Positions 51,538 through 60,608 are shown, numbered from the stretch's first letter. The stretch is DNA of 64,000 nucleotides from Anaerolineales bacterium (GCA_026928255.1 JAIXKJ010000003.1:335833-399832); one strand, 5' to 3'. Translations and numbers: made by a program. Notes: a model not told the origin generated them from the letters alone.

Positions 51538-52092
51538 TTATAACTTCGGCAAAACGATAGATTGCTGTTTTTGATATTTTCCTTTTTTATCCGCGTAAGA
51601 GACTTCGCACTCTTCGTCGGCTTCAAAGAAAAGCACCTGCGCCAACCCTTCGTTGGCGTAAATTTTTGCGGGGAGCGGCGTCGTGTTGGAAATTTCCAGC
51701 GTAACGTAGCCTTCCCATTCGGGTTCAAACGGCGTTACGTTGACGATGATTCCGCAGCGGGCGTAAGTGGATTTTCCAATGCACAAGGTCAACACTTTGC
51801 GCGGCACGCGGAAGTATTCCACCGTTCGCGCGAGGGCGAAAGAATTAGGCGGCACGATGCAAACGTCGCCGACGAAATCCACCATTGATTTTTCGTCGAA
51901 ATTTTTTGGGTCCACCGTCGCCGAGAAAACGTTGGTGAAAATCTTAAATTCGTTCGCCACGCGGATGTCGTAGCCGTAAGACGAAACGCCGTAAGAGATG
52001 ACGCCTTGCCGAACTTGTTCGTCCACGAACGGTTCGATCATGCCGTGCTCTAACGCCATTTTGCGAATCCAGTGATCGGGTTTTAAGCCCAT
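51538..52092 (-). CDS. dcd: dCTP deaminase
   Basis: The ATG at 52092 ([14 protein letters not shown]) has a CAGGAGCAG ribosome site; an upstream in-frame start at 52206 lies in the preceding terminator region. The 184-residue protein matches Dcd: [12 protein letters not shown] (substrate loop), [19 protein letters not shown], the central [25 protein letters not shown] with the catalytic Glu, and [11 protein letters not shown]. It makes dUTP from dCTP for dTMP synthesis. It follows the ECF genes on the same strand but is separated by a terminator, so it has its own transcript. Confidence 0.95.
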   Translation of the reverse strand: MGLKPDHWIRKMALEHGMIEPFVDEQVRQGVISYGVSSYGYDIRVANEFKIFTNVFSATVDPKNFDEKSMVDFVGDVCIVPPNSFALARTVEYFRVPRKVLTLCIGKSTYARCGIIVNVTPFEPEWEGYVTLEISNTTPLPAKIYANEGLAQVLFFEADEECEVSYADKKGKYQKQQSIVLPKL

Positions 52093-52130
52093 ATTTCTGC
52101 TCCTGAAATAAGATGCGCCCATTGTATCAA

Positions 52131-52150
52131 AAACGCCGCTTGAAGCGGCG
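52131..52150 (-). terminator. Terminator after the EcfT gene
   Basis: On the minus strand CGCCGCT (arms 52134-52140 and 52144-52150), a 3-base loop, followed by TTTTTGA. It lies just after the ecfT stop and before dcd, ending the thrC-ECF transcript. Confidence 0.8.
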
Positions 52151-52159
52151 CTTTGCGGA

Positions 52160-53047
52160 TTATAAAAATAAGTTTGTGAAAAAATCGGGGACGAAGTAGC
52201 CGCCAACGCCGAATCCCCAGCGGAGGACGCAACAGCCGACGAAGATGAAAATGCCCAATCCTAAAATAAGGTAATCGCGCGGCGCGTACTTCAAATCTTT
52301 TAGCCATGTGCGCCGATTTGTGCCAAAGGCTCGCAAGTCCATCGCGTCAATCACTTCTTCGCCCGTAACGGTGGATTGCATAACGACGGGAATGATCAGC
52401 GGCGCAAGGCGGCGAATGCGCGAGAAGATTCCGCCTTCCATGCTTTCTAATTCGTAGCCGCGCGCGCGTTGCGCGTCCATCGTGATGGAGAAATCGCGGG
52501 CGAAGGTTGGAAGGAAGCGGAACGCTAAATCCATTGTAAAGGAGACTTTATCCGACGCGCCCATTTGTCGAAACGCCGTGCCGTAGATGTTGGGATCTAT
52601 GGTGTACGGAATGGGGATGGCGAGCAGGGTCATCGTCAACATGCGAAACATTTGGTTGAAGGAAAACCAAATTTTAGAAACGGTTACCGGAATATCCCAG
52701 CCGAGCTGGGTGAACGGGATTTTCAGCGGAACGGTGAAAATGACGGGAGAAACGATGTTGGTCACCGAAGAGGGACCGCCGCGCGCGGAAAGCAGAGCAT
52801 TCAAGCCGACGATGAAAACGACGAGAATGAGAATATAGGTCCAAACCCGCTTAACGTCTTTCCATGCGATTCGCGCCATCAGATAAAGGGTCAGCGAGAC
52901 GAGAAAGAGCGGAAGGACGATGCGGTAATCCCAAATTTCGGGGATGGACACGCCGAAGATCACGCAGAATAAAAAGATCAATCGGGTGCGCGGATCTAAA
53001 CGTTGGATGAACGTGTTGCGCGGACGATACTTCCAGGCGACCAACAT
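52160..53047 (-). CDS. ecfT: ECF transporter transmembrane component EcfT
   Basis: The 295-residue protein has six or so TM helices and the coupling-helix motifs of Ecf[11 protein letters not shown] (first ARG motif) and [11 protein letters not shown] (second, with R-x-F-G instead of A-R-G). A long N-terminal region precedes helix one. With the S component and the ATPases it forms an energy-coupling-factor vitamin transporter. It lies 5 bases downstream of the S gene and is the last gene of the thrC-ECF run before a terminator. One signature (AFGTNRR) deviates from ARG, which is common in some clades. Confidence 0.9.
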   Translation of the reverse strand: MLVAWKYRPRNTFIQRLDPRTRLIFLFCVIFGVSIPEIWDYRIVLPLFLVSLTLYLMARIAWKDVKRVWTYILILVVFIVGLNALLSARGGPSSVTNIVSPVIFTVPLKIPFTQLGWDIPVTVSKIWFSFNQMFRMLTMTLLAIPIPYTIDPNIYGTAFRQMGASDKVSFTMDLAFRFLPTFARDFSITMDAQRARGYELESMEGGIFSRIRRLAPLIIPVVMQSTVTGEEVIDAMDLRAFGTNRRTWLKDLKYAPRDYLILGLGIFIFVGCCVLRWGFGVGGYFVPDFFTNLFL

Positions 53048-53052
53048 AAGGC

Positions 53053-53601
53053 TTAGCGACCTCGTCTTGAAGCGACGGCGGCGAAGGCGATCATCAAAAC
53101 GGGCAAGAGGATGCCGACGACGACGACGTTGCCAATTGTGGCGGGCACAAAGTAGCCGATTAACGCGGTTTTGATGTCAATGCCGCCGACGACCTTTTCC
53201 ATCAACGAAGCGAATAACATGCCGGCGATGATGCCGACCAAGCCGTAAATTGCGGCTTTGATAATTTGGTCTTTAGCGCGGAAGTCTGAAATTTGAGTCA
53301 TAACCAGCCCGGCAACCAAGCCCATTATGCCGCTGCCCAAACTCCAATGCCAGTAGAAGCCCCAGCCGCTGAGCGCGTCGCCCAAGGTGTTGCCGATGAA
53401 TCCTGCCAGCAACCCGACCCAAGGTCCGTAGGCGACGCCGAAGAAAATCAAAACCGCCACCGCCGGGCGGAAGGTGATATTTCCTGCGGCGGGCAGAGGG
53501 AAGATGTTCGTTACCCAAGAAAGGACGCCGTAAAGCGCCGCGCCAATCGCGCCGTACACAACTTGCCGAGTTCCAAATTCCCACGTGCTTTTGTCGTTCA
53601 T
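53053..53601 (-). CDS. ECF transporter substrate-binding (S) component, substrate unknown
   Basis: The 182-residue protein has five to six TM helices with a conserved Gly/Trp-rich first part (LPAAGNITFRPAVAVLIFFGVAYGPWVG and FIGNTLGDALSGWGFYW, in short GNTLGDALSG). This fits the generic ECF_trnsprt S family. It lacks the motif sets I would need for BioY, ThiT, RibU, FolT or CbrT, so the ligand is not assigned. It sits between the double ATPase and EcfT, the group I ECF layout in which one S gene has its own module. A ribosome site AAGGAGAG precedes the ATG. Confidence 0.85.
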   Translation of the reverse strand: MNDKSTWEFGTRQVVYGAIGAALYGVLSWVTNIFPLPAAGNITFRPAVAVLIFFGVAYGPWVGLLAGFIGNTLGDALSGWGFYWHWSLGSGIMGLVAGLVMTQISDFRAKDQIIKAAIYGLVGIIAGMLFASLMEKVVGGIDIKTALIGYFVPATIGNVVVVGILLPVLMIAFAAVASRRGR

Positions 53602-53684
53602 ACTTCTCTCCTTTGAAAGTGAAATGATTTGAACGCTGACCCTACTGCATTAACCCCGCGAACGCTGAAGCGTTACAGGGAGTT

Positions 53685-55328
53685 TTACGATGCGTACGCC
53701 GCGAGTGCTTCGGCGGGCAAAAACTTTCCCGTTTTGGGCAATAAATCGAGATTTAATTTCAACAGCGAAGTCGGACGAATGCGGTATTTCAACAAAAGTT
53801 CCGTGTCTTTCAACACGTCCTGCGGCTTGCCGTCGGCGATGATGCGTTTGTCGCCGAAGACTAAGGCGCGGTTGGCGTAGGTAACGGCGAGGTCTACGTC
53901 GTGCGTGATGAAGAGCGTCGCCGCGAAATTGGCGGACAGAATGGATTGCGCCCCGTCCGAAGGCTGGCATAAAGCGTTCATAAAATGCGTGTAATTGGCG
54001 AAATCTTGCCCAGCGGTCGGCTCGTCCATAACGAGGATTTTTGAACGCATTGCCAAAACGGCGGCGATGGTCGTCCGCTTTTGCTGACCGAACGAAAGCG
54101 CCAAAGGCGGGTACTCGACGAATTCTTCAAGGTTAACCGACGAAAGGCTTTCGTTTACAAATTTTGAAATTTCTGCCGAATCATATTTCAAATTCTTCGG
54201 GCCAAACTCCAACTCTTCGCGCACCGTCGGCGCGTAAAGCATGTGCGTCGGGCTTTGAAAAACGTAGCCCAGCGCGCGCGCAATTTGCGCCACGCTCATT
54301 TTTCGCGTGTCTTTTCCCTCGACCAGCACGCGCCCGCTCGTCGGCTTCAACAAACCGATGGCGTGTTTTACCAGCGTAGATTTTCCCGCGCCGTTAGGTC
54401 CTAGCACGGCGATTAAATCGCCCGCGTAAATTTTTAAGTTAACGTCTTTTAAGACGAATGGAAGTTCTTCGTCGTAACGAAAATCTACGTCTTCAAAGAC
54501 GACGAGCGGTTCGCCTCTTTCTTCGACGGCGAGCGGAGTCGGCGTTTCTGCGGCTTGATTCAACTCTTTGACTCGCTGCACGACCCAAGTCGCGGGCAAC
54601 TTGACTTGAGTGTAGTCAATCTCTTTGGGCAGGTTGTCAATCGCGCCGAGATATTGAATTTTTCCGCCTTCCATGTAAAGCAATCGGTCGGGCTTGATGG
54701 CGATTGCGTCTTCCACGCGATGTTCGATTAAGACGATTGTTTTGCCTTCGTCCGCCAAACTGCGAAAGACTTCCAACGCTTCATGCGCGGAGGCGGGGTC
54801 GAGCGAGGCGAGCGGTTCGTCCAAAAGCAAAATGGACGGGTTCATCGTCAGCACGCCCGCCAGCGCCACTTTTTGTTTTTCGCCGCCCGAAAGGTTGAAG
54901 GTTTCTCTGTCGCGCAGGTATTCGATGTTGAGACGTTTCAGCGCTTGATCTACGCGCTCGACGATTTCTCCGCGAGGCAAGCCTAAATTTTCCGGCCCAA
55001 ACGCCACTTCGTTGAAGACATTGCTGGCGACGATTTGGCGCTCCGGGTCTTGCAGCAAACTGCCGACGGTTTGCGCCACTTCCGCAATTTGCAAATCGGC
55101 GACGTCTTTTCCGTGCAACAAAACTTTGCCGCGACGCTCGCCGCGATAACTGCGCGGAATTAATCCATTAATACAACGCGCCAACGTGGACTTTCCGCAA
55201 CCGCTGGCGCCGGCAATCAATAGCAACTCGCCCTGCTTTAATTCCAATGAAATATTTTCAATGGCGTTTTCGGGGCGAGTGCGATATTTAAATGTAAGGT
55301 TTTCAATGACAAGCGGATGGGTTGACAT
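53685..55328 (-). CDS. ecfA: ECF/ABC transporter double ATPase (fused EcfA-EcfA')
   Basis: I choose the ATG at 55328 (MSTHPLVIENLTFK); an in-frame TTG at 55364 precedes it without a ribosome site. The 547-residue protein contains two ABC ATPase domains in tandem. Domain 1 has Walker A GASGCGKSTL, signature LSGGEKQKVALAGVL and Walker B SILLLDEPLASLD. Domain 2 has Walker A GPNGAGKSTL, a less regular signature region ALSFGQQKRTTIAAVL (LSFGQ replaces LSGGQ) and Walker B ILVMDEPTAGQD. It supplies the ATPase pair for the S/T module. It starts 43 bases after threonine synthase. The weak signature in domain 2 is worth noting. Confidence 0.9.
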   Translation of the reverse strand: MSTHPLVIENLTFKYRTRPENAIENISLELKQGELLLIAGASGCGKSTLARCINGLIPRSYRGERRGKVLLHGKDVADLQIAEVAQTVGSLLQDPERQIVASNVFNEVAFGPENLGLPRGEIVERVDQALKRLNIEYLRDRETFNLSGGEKQKVALAGVLTMNPSILLLDEPLASLDPASAHEALEVFRSLADEGKTIVLIEHRVEDAIAIKPDRLLYMEGGKIQYLGAIDNLPKEIDYTQVKLPATWVVQRVKELNQAAETPTPLAVEERGEPLVVFEDVDFRYDEELPFVLKDVNLKIYAGDLIAVLGPNGAGKSTLVKHAIGLLKPTSGRVLVEGKDTRKMSVAQIARALGYVFQSPTHMLYAPTVREELEFGPKNLKYDSAEISKFVNESLSSVNLEEFVEYPPLALSFGQQKRTTIAAVLAMRSKILVMDEPTAGQDFANYTHFMNALCQPSDGAQSILSANFAATLFITHDVDLAVTYANRALVFGDKRIIADGKPQDVLKDTELLLKYRIRPTSLLKLNLDLLPKTGKFLPAEALAAYAS

Positions 55329-55370
55329 TGGCGACGATTGTACTAGGAAATTGAACTTTCGCAAAGTCGC

Positions 55371-56405
55371 TTAATATTGAATCGTTTCCGTCAGCGCTTC
55401 GTAACTGGCAGAGATGACTTTCGGCGCTTGAAAAGAATCCGCGATGACGGCGGGGTCTTTCATGCCGTGCCCGGTGCAGACGACAACGACGCGTTTGCCG
55501 CGCGCGTCCAACGTCCCCGCTGCGGATTCAGCCAGCAAGCCCGCCGCGCCCGCCGCCGACGCAGGCTCCGCCCAAACGCCTTCCGCCGCGAGCAGACGTT
55601 GCGCTTCTAAAATCTTTTCATCCGAAACGGCGATGATTCTTCCGTCGGATTCTCGCGCCGCGTCCAGCGCTTGTTCGCCGCGAGCGGGCTTTCCGATGCA
55701 GATGGCGGTCGCCAGAGTCTCCGGCTTCTCGACGGGATGTCCCAAGACCAGCGGCGCCGCGCCTTGCGCCTGAACGCCTAAAATTTGCGGCAGCCCTTTT
55801 TGATATTGTTTGAATCCCGCCCAATACGATGTGATGTTCCCAGCGTTGCCGACGGGCAGGCAAAGCCAATCGGGCGCGGCGCCGAGTTCGTCGCAAATTT
55901 CAAAGGCGGAAGTTTTCTGCCCTTCGATGCGATACGGGTTAATAGAGTTGACCAGCGCAATCGGCGTCTTTTGCGTGATTTCGACGACCAGCGAAAGCGC
56001 GTCGTCGAATGAGCCTTGAATTTGAATAACTTCCGCGCCGTAGGCGATTGCGCCCGCCAACTTCCCTGCGGCGACTTTTCCTTCGGGGATGAGGACGATG
56101 GCGCGCAACCCGGCGCGGGCGGCGTAGGCGGCGGCGGATGCGGCGGTGTTGCCCGTCGAAGCGCAGATGACGGTCTGTGCGTCGCGCCCGACCGCTTCGC
56201 TGACGGCGGCGGTCATGCCGCGATCTTTGAACGAACCGGTCGGGTTGAGTCCTTCAAACTTGACGAATAACTCGCAGCCGAGCTCGCGCCCCAAACGCGG
56301 CATGGGAATGAGCGGCGTAGCGCCTTCGAGCAATGAAATAATTTGCGTGTGCGCGGGCAGGTCGAGCAAGCGCCCGTAGCGGCGGATTAAGCCTTGATAG
56401 GTCAT
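55371..56405 (-). CDS. thrC: Threonine synthase
   Basis: The 344-residue fold-II PLP enzyme has the PLP Lys in NPTGSFKDRGMT, the phosphate loop CASTGNTAASAAAYAARA, and the family motif GNAGNITSYWAGFKQYQKG. It converts O-phosphohomoserine to threonine. The short form (about 340 residues) is the class II type found in many Chloroflexota and Gram-positives. It has a ribosome site GGAG five bases before the ATG. It is divergent from homoserine kinase, the preceding pathway step, and precedes the ECF genes, so the ECF substrate may relate to it (weak inference). Confidence 0.95.
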   Translation of the reverse strand: MTYQGLIRRYGRLLDLPAHTQIISLLEGATPLIPMPRLGRELGCELFVKFEGLNPTGSFKDRGMTAAVSEAVGRDAQTVICASTGNTAASAAAYAARAGLRAIVLIPEGKVAAGKLAGAIAYGAEVIQIQGSFDDALSLVVEITQKTPIALVNSINPYRIEGQKTSAFEICDELGAAPDWLCLPVGNAGNITSYWAGFKQYQKGLPQILGVQAQGAAPLVLGHPVEKPETLATAICIGKPARGEQALDAARESDGRIIAVSDEKILEAQRLLAAEGVWAEPASAAGAAGLLAESAAGTLDARGKRVVVVCTGHGMKDPAVIADSFQAPKVISASYEALTETIQY

Positions 56406-56432
56406 GTCAACTCCAACGTCAGGAATGGGGCG

Positions 56433-56440
56433 ATTATAAT
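56433..56440. promoter_or_regulatory. Palindromic -10 box shared by divergent thrB and thrC
   Basis: ATTATAAT at 56433-56440 is its own reverse complement. TATAAT reads on the plus strand at 56435-56440, six bases before the thrB ATG (leaderless). TATAAT also reads on the minus strand at 56433-56438, 27 bases before the thrC ATG, with a GGAG ribosome site between. The two divergent genes could use the same -10 core in opposite directions. Confidence 0.55.
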
Positions 56441-56446
56441 GTGCCG

Positions 56447-57331
56447 ATGTTAAAAATTCGAGTCCCCGCTACTTCCGCAAATTTAGGTCCAGGCTTTGAC
56501 AGTCTCGGTTTGGCGCTAGATCTGTGGAATGAAATTTCGTTTGAAAAATCCGAGTCGTTGATTTATCGCGCCAGCGGCGAAGGCGCGGAAAAATTGAACA
56601 AGGGCAATCGCAACTTGCTGACGAAAGCGTATGCGCGGCTGCACGACGTTTGCGGAAAGCCGATGCGCGGCGTGAATATTTCCGCGAAGAATGACGTGCC
56701 GATGAGCAGCGGATTGGGGTCGAGCGCGGCGGCAATTGTGGCGGGGTTGTTCGCCGCTAACGAGACGTTGGACAAGCCGTTGGATAAAGAGGCTTTGTTG
56801 CGCCTCGCTGTCGAAATGGAAGGACATCCCGACAACGTGTCGGCGGCGCTGTTGGGCGGGCTGACGGTTTCGATAACGCGGCAAGACGATATTATTGCGC
56901 GGCGATATGACGTTCCGCCGTTGACGGTTGCGGTCGTTACGCCGAAAGTAGAATGGCTGACGAAAACGGCGCGGGCGGCGCTGCCTAAATCGTTTTCTCG
57001 CGCCGACGCGGTTCACAATATCGGGCGGGCGGTTTTGGTTGCAGACGCGCTGCGCGAAGGCGATCTCGACCTTTTGCAAATGGCGATGGAAGATCGCATT
57101 CATCAGACGTATCGCCTGCGGCACATTTCGGGCGGAACGGCGGCGTATAAACGCGCAAGGCAATTTGGCGCGGCGGCGCTTTCGGGCGCGGGACCTTCGA
57201 TTATTCTTTTCACTCAGCCGAAATTAGCCGAGCAAGCCAAAGCGGACGTTCAATCCGCGTTTGAAGAGCGAGGAATTAAGACGCAGGGCGTTATTGTCAG
57301 CCCGTCTAATCGTGGCGCGTATCGCGCGTAA
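56447..57331 (+). CDS. thrB: Homoserine kinase
   Basis: The 294-residue GHMP kinase has the N-terminal RVPATSANLGPGFDSLGLAL motif (ATSANLGPGFD), the ATP-loop SGLGSSAAAIV, and the C-terminal GAALSGAGPSIILF. It makes O-phosphohomoserine for ThrC. I choose ATG 56447 over a GTG two codons earlier; a TATAAT box ends six bases before it, so the mRNA is probably leaderless. It is divergent from thrC. A perfect terminator follows. Confidence 0.95.
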   Translation: MLKIRVPATSANLGPGFDSLGLALDLWNEISFEKSESLIYRASGEGAEKLNKGNRNLLTKAYARLHDVCGKPMRGVNISAKNDVPMSSGLGSSAAAIVAGLFAANETLDKPLDKEALLRLAVEMEGHPDNVSAALLGGLTVSITRQDDIIARRYDVPPLTVAVVTPKVEWLTKTARAALPKSFSRADAVHNIGRAVLVADALREGDLDLLQMAMEDRIHQTYRLRHISGGTAAYKRARQFGAAALSGAGPSIILFTQPKLAEQAKADVQSAFEERGIKTQGVIVSPSNRGAYRA

Positions 57332-57332
57332 T

Positions 57333-57362
57333 AAAAAACGGACTCGTAAGAGTCCGTTTTTT
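57333..57362. terminator. Bidirectional terminator between thrB and terC
   Basis: AAAAAACGGACTC (57333-57345), loop GTAA, GAGTCCGTTTTTT (57350-57362), a perfect 13-base stem with T-runs on both strands. It ends both convergent transcripts. Confidence 0.9.
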
Positions 57363-57366
57363 ATTG

Positions 57367-58137
57367 TTATTTTTCTTCCGCAGGCTGAGGAGCGTTTAAG
57401 CGGGCGGGTTCGGTTTCCTTTGGGCGCAAGCGCAAGTTGAGCAACTCGACGGCGACGGAAAAACCCATCGCAAAATAAATATTATTTTTTGGAATGGGGT
57501 AGCCGAACCCTTCGACGACGAGAGTAAAGCCTACCATCAATAAGAAACTAAGCGCCAGAATTTTGATTGTGGGATGTTCTTCGACAAAATTGCCGATTGG
57601 ACCCGCGACAAAAATCATAATGATTGCGGCGAAGACGACCGCCATGACCATAATTTCAACGTGCTCTACCATGCCGATGGCAGTGATGACCGAGTCAATT
57701 GAAAAGACGATGTCGAGCAGCCCGATTTGAACGACCACGCTGGCGACGCTGTTGGCTGCGCGAGTCAGCGCGCGTTTTTCGTGATGTTCTAATTTCTCGT
57801 AGATTTCATGCGTGCTTTTCCAAATTAAAAATAACCCGCCTAAAATTAAAATGAAATCGCGCCCTGAAATGGGCAGCGAACCTCCGCCAAACCAAGGCAA
57901 GACGAAGATTGGCTTTTTGAGTCCGATAATCCACGAGAGGGAAAATAGAAATAAAATGCGGGTAACGACCGCCAATAGAATTCCCAGCGTGCGCCCGCGC
58001 CCTTGATCTTTGCGCGGGAGTTTTCCCGAAAGAATGGTGATGAAAATAATATTGTCCACGCCGAGCACGAGTTCGAGCGCGACCAATGTAAAGAGCGCGA
58101 TCCAAGTTTGAGGCGAGTAAATCCAATTGAGCGTCAT
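57367..58137 (-). CDS. terC: TerC-family integral membrane protein
   Basis: The 256-residue protein has seven to nine TM helices and the TerC signatures ELVLGVDNIIFITILSGKLP (metal-site Asp in GVDN) and LLDIVFSIDSVITAIGM (second Asp in SIDS). TerC proteins export Mn2+ or other divalent cations and load metals onto exported proteins. The C-terminus ends in a Glu/Pro-rich tail. No ter operon genes are adjacent. It is a separate minus-strand unit with terminators on both sides. Confidence 0.93.
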   Translation of the reverse strand: MTLNWIYSPQTWIALFTLVALELVLGVDNIIFITILSGKLPRKDQGRGRTLGILLAVVTRILFLFSLSWIIGLKKPIFVLPWFGGGSLPISGRDFILILGGLFLIWKSTHEIYEKLEHHEKRALTRAANSVASVVVQIGLLDIVFSIDSVITAIGMVEHVEIMVMAVVFAAIIMIFVAGPIGNFVEEHPTIKILALSFLLMVGFTLVVEGFGYPIPKNNIYFAMGFSVAVELLNLRLRPKETEPARLNAPQPAEEK

Positions 58138-58158
58138 AATGCAGCCTAGTTTTGACTG

Positions 58159-58191
58159 AAAAAATCGGAAGCGTTGCGCCTCCGATTTTTT
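58159..58191 (-). terminator. Terminator after the SCP2-domain gene
   Basis: On the minus strand the hairpin has arms 58159-58173 and 58177-58191, including A6/T6 ends and one G-U pair, with a 3-base CAA loop. It follows the SCP2 stop and has T-runs both ways. It stands before the terC start. Confidence 0.85.
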
Positions 58192-58193
58192 GC

Positions 58194-58520
58194 TTACTTG
58201 ATTTTGAACATCTGAACTAACTTCATCGCAAGGTTTAAATCTCCGGCAAGTTTAAGTTTCCCTTGCATGAAGGCTTGCATTCCGTCAATTTCGCCGGTGA
58301 AGATTTTGACGTAATCGGCGGAATCGGCGCTGAGAGTCATCTTCGGCGAAGGGTGCGTTCCTTTGGCGACTTCGCATTTTCCGTCTTTGATGGCGGCGTA
58401 CCAGTCGCCCGCTTCCGCGCCGCTAAATTTGAACTGGATGACTGCGTCTAAGCCTGGGGCTTTTTCGGGCAAGAAGGCGCCGGGCATTTTCGACATCAGG
58501 GTTTCAACTGTAAGGGACAT
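58194..58520 (-). CDS. SCP2 sterol-binding-domain protein (108 aa)
   Basis: The 108-residue protein is a single SCP2 fold: LDAVIQFKFSGAEAGDWYAAIKDGKCEV (in part VIQFKFSGAEAG), then MTLSADSADYVKIFTGEIDGMQAFMQGKLKLAGDLNLAMKLVQMF, where the GKLKLAGD turn is typical. SCP2 domains bind lipids or acyl-CoA in a hydrophobic tunnel. It stands alone with a GGAG-type ribosome site and a terminator; the target lipid is unknown. Confidence 0.9.
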   Translation of the reverse strand: MSLTVETLMSKMPGAFLPEKAPGLDAVIQFKFSGAEAGDWYAAIKDGKCEVAKGTHPSPKMTLSADSADYVKIFTGEIDGMQAFMQGKLKLAGDLNLAMKLVQMFKIK

Positions 58521-58542
58521 TTTTTCTCCTTGAATTAATTCG

Positions 58543-59910
58543 TTATTTTGCCGCGTTGTTTGAACGCGGAGCGAATAGGTTTAAGTCTATCGCAATAAAG
58601 ACGCAAAGCCACATACAAAAACGATAGGCGGCGATGGAAAAAATGGTATGGCGATGCAGCGCCCAGTTGTCGCCTAAAATTGTGGGGATGATGGCGATTG
58701 TCGAAACGAGGAAAACGTAAGCGCTGATCCACAACCAGGGGCGGACGGTTTGCGAAGTCCCTTGAAGGGCGGCGAAGGTTAGGCTGATCAAAAAAATCAA
58801 GACGACGAAAAACGGCGTAATGGTTTCAGGGTGAAGCCCTTCGCCGATTGAAGTCGCCAGTTGACGAAAGACTTTTTTCTCCGGCATGACGAAATAAGGC
58901 TGAACGCCTTGATGGAAAGCGTCGGGGAAATCGCGCGAGAGTTTTTCCGCCGCACAGCCCGGATGGGCGAGGATGAAGCGCGTGGCGGCGGTTACGCCGC
59001 GTTCTTCAAACCAAGCGTAGAATTGCGGCGTTTCGGGAATCGGCATGTCGAATTTTTCTTGCATGTACTGGACGCGGCTAGGGTGCGGAAAAATATCGCC
59101 GATGTAAATGTTGATGGTCGAGATTAATGAGCGCCCGCTTTGTTGAAAAGTAACGATGCCGACGACGAACAAAATTGCGCCGAAAAGAATCGCGCCGAGC
59201 GCTTTTTTATTGCGGCGAAAAGTCGGCGCGAATAAAGTCAGCGCGGAAAGCCCGATTAAGACTAAGGCGGCGTAATTATTTGTGTCGCGCAGATTCGCCC
59301 AAAAGAAATAGACGACGCCCCAGAGAACCGTCCACGCCGCGATCTTCGCGTTTGGGTTTTTGTAAAGCGTAAACACAATGTGAATCAAAATTGCCAATTG
59401 CAACGCGAACAAGGAAAAAGTCAGCGACTCGGACATGAGAATGCTGTCCCAGTCCGCGATTTGGGGCGAGTAGGCGAAAGCAGGGATGATTAACGCAGAC
59501 AGTATTTTCGCGGCGGAAGTTTCCATGCGCGAGGCGACGGCGTATGTCAAGGCGCTCCAACCGAGAATGGACGCGAAAGTTTGCAACAAAACGATTCCGT
59601 CAAAGCCCGCTTGAAACTTGCGCGGAGAGGTGCCTAGCGAGCCGTTGACGAGAATTTGATAGCCGTCTTTTGGCGTAAATATTTTGTAGATTAAGTTCGT
59701 CGTCAGCAGGCGGCGGCCGGTCATCATCTCTGCGGAAAAGAGCGGAACTTGCGAGCCTTCGACAAAAGTGATTGTGTCGTTGCCGGCGATGGAAAGCCGC
59801 AAATTTCCATATTCGGTTAAGCGAAATGCCGCCCACGCGAGCAAAATGGCGAATATGAGAAAACTTCCCGCGCGCGGAGAAAGGCGAAACGACGTTATTT
59901 TTTCGAGCAT
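58543..59910 (-). CDS. Polytopic membrane protein, GT-C glycosyltransferase-like
   Basis: The 455-residue protein has about ten or eleven TM helices. After TM1 comes an extracytoplasmic loop with ND (GNDTITFVEGSQ) and a later SESLTFSLFALQLAI stretch; an acidic residue in the first loop and an SES motif after a TM are seen in GT-C transferases such as ArnT-like proteins that use lipid-linked sugars. I see no diagnostic full motif, so this is a likeness only. It overlaps none of its neighbours but is 2 bases after a NERD-like gene and precedes the SCP2 gene. It could act in cell-surface glycan assembly. Confidence 0.55.
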   Translation of the reverse strand: MLEKITSFRLSPRAGSFLIFAILLAWAAFRLTEYGNLRLSIAGNDTITFVEGSQVPLFSAEMMTGRRLLTTNLIYKIFTPKDGYQILVNGSLGTSPRKFQAGFDGIVLLQTFASILGWSALTYAVASRMETSAAKILSALIIPAFAYSPQIADWDSILMSESLTFSLFALQLAILIHIVFTLYKNPNAKIAAWTVLWGVVYFFWANLRDTNNYAALVLIGLSALTLFAPTFRRNKKALGAILFGAILFVVGIVTFQQSGRSLISTINIYIGDIFPHPSRVQYMQEKFDMPIPETPQFYAWFEERGVTAATRFILAHPGCAAEKLSRDFPDAFHQGVQPYFVMPEKKVFRQLATSIGEGLHPETITPFFVVLIFLISLTFAALQGTSQTVRPWLWISAYVFLVSTIAIIPTILGDNWALHRHTIFSIAAYRFCMWLCVFIAIDLNLFAPRSNNAAK

Positions 59911-59911
59911 T

Positions 59912-60607
59912 TTATTTTTCAGAGAACGCCGCTGAAATTTGCTGAATTTGCGCGTTGGACAATTTCCGCGTTTTGGATTCGTTTCGCAAAAATTCTTTTA
60001 AGTCTTTTAATCGCATGGCGGGCAAAGGCGAATCATTGGCTTCCACTTCGACTTGTTCGTTGATGAAAACGAGAGCCGTTTTGATTTCGGGAATCGCTTC
60101 TTCGTCCATTTTTTTGGCGAGGAATTTGCGAAGCGCCGCCGTTTCAGTTTCCGCTTCGAGGTTGGGGCGTCCGATTCCTTCTTGACCAAAAATTCGCATA
60201 TAACTTTGCATAAATCCGCCGCCTTTGATCTTCCAGCGATTTTTTTCAAAGGACGCCGTCCCCGCTTGTTGGTAAGGAAGAAGAATCCAAAGCCCCGCAG
60301 GTCCGACTAGCACATGCGCGGCGGGCGCGATGTAATGATAGAGGACGGATTCGCTGTGCATGCCCTTCAACGCGGAATCGAGCCGTTCGTCGCGGCGCGG
60401 CGAGCGCCCCCAACGGTTGCCCATATACATTCCGATTTGAGTCAACGCGAAGCCGACGACCAAACAAACGAGCGAATAGGTAAACCATTCGGGGCGTGAA
60501 AACGAGATATACATGCCGGTCGCCAAAACGGCGAGCGACGCCAAACTGAGCCAATTTCCAATTTTGCCGTTTCTTTCAATCAGCGCTTCATTTTTTACGA
60601 TTTTCAT
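59912..60607 (-). CDS. Two-TM membrane protein with NERD-like domain
   Basis: The 231-residue protein has two TM helices (about residues 18-57), then a soluble region with SALKGMHSESVLYHYIAPAAHVLVGPAGLWILLPYQQ, in short VLVGPAGLWILLP, and GGFMQSYMRIFGQEGIGRPN. That looks like the NERD (nuclease-related) core, here without a clear catalytic Asp and Lys pair, so nuclease activity is doubtful. The C-terminus has a basic helix (LKEFLRNESKTRKLSN). It lies one base from plsX on the same strand and two bases before the GT-C-like gene. Confidence 0.55.
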   Translation of the reverse strand: MKIVKNEALIERNGKIGNWLSLASLAVLATGMYISFSRPEWFTYSLVCLVVGFALTQIGMYMGNRWGRSPRRDERLDSALKGMHSESVLYHYIAPAAHVLVGPAGLWILLPYQQAGTASFEKNRWKIKGGGFMQSYMRIFGQEGIGRPNLEAETETAALRKFLAKKMDEEAIPEIKTALVFINEQVEVEANDSPLPAMRLKDLKEFLRNESKTRKLSNAQIQQISAAFSEK

Positions 60608-60608
60608 T

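Noticed and set aside
53602..53684. Vitamin riboswitch (for example thiamine) before the ECF S gene
   Set aside because: The gap holds only a 6-base hairpin; no TPP-, FMN- or cobalamin-like consensus is visible.
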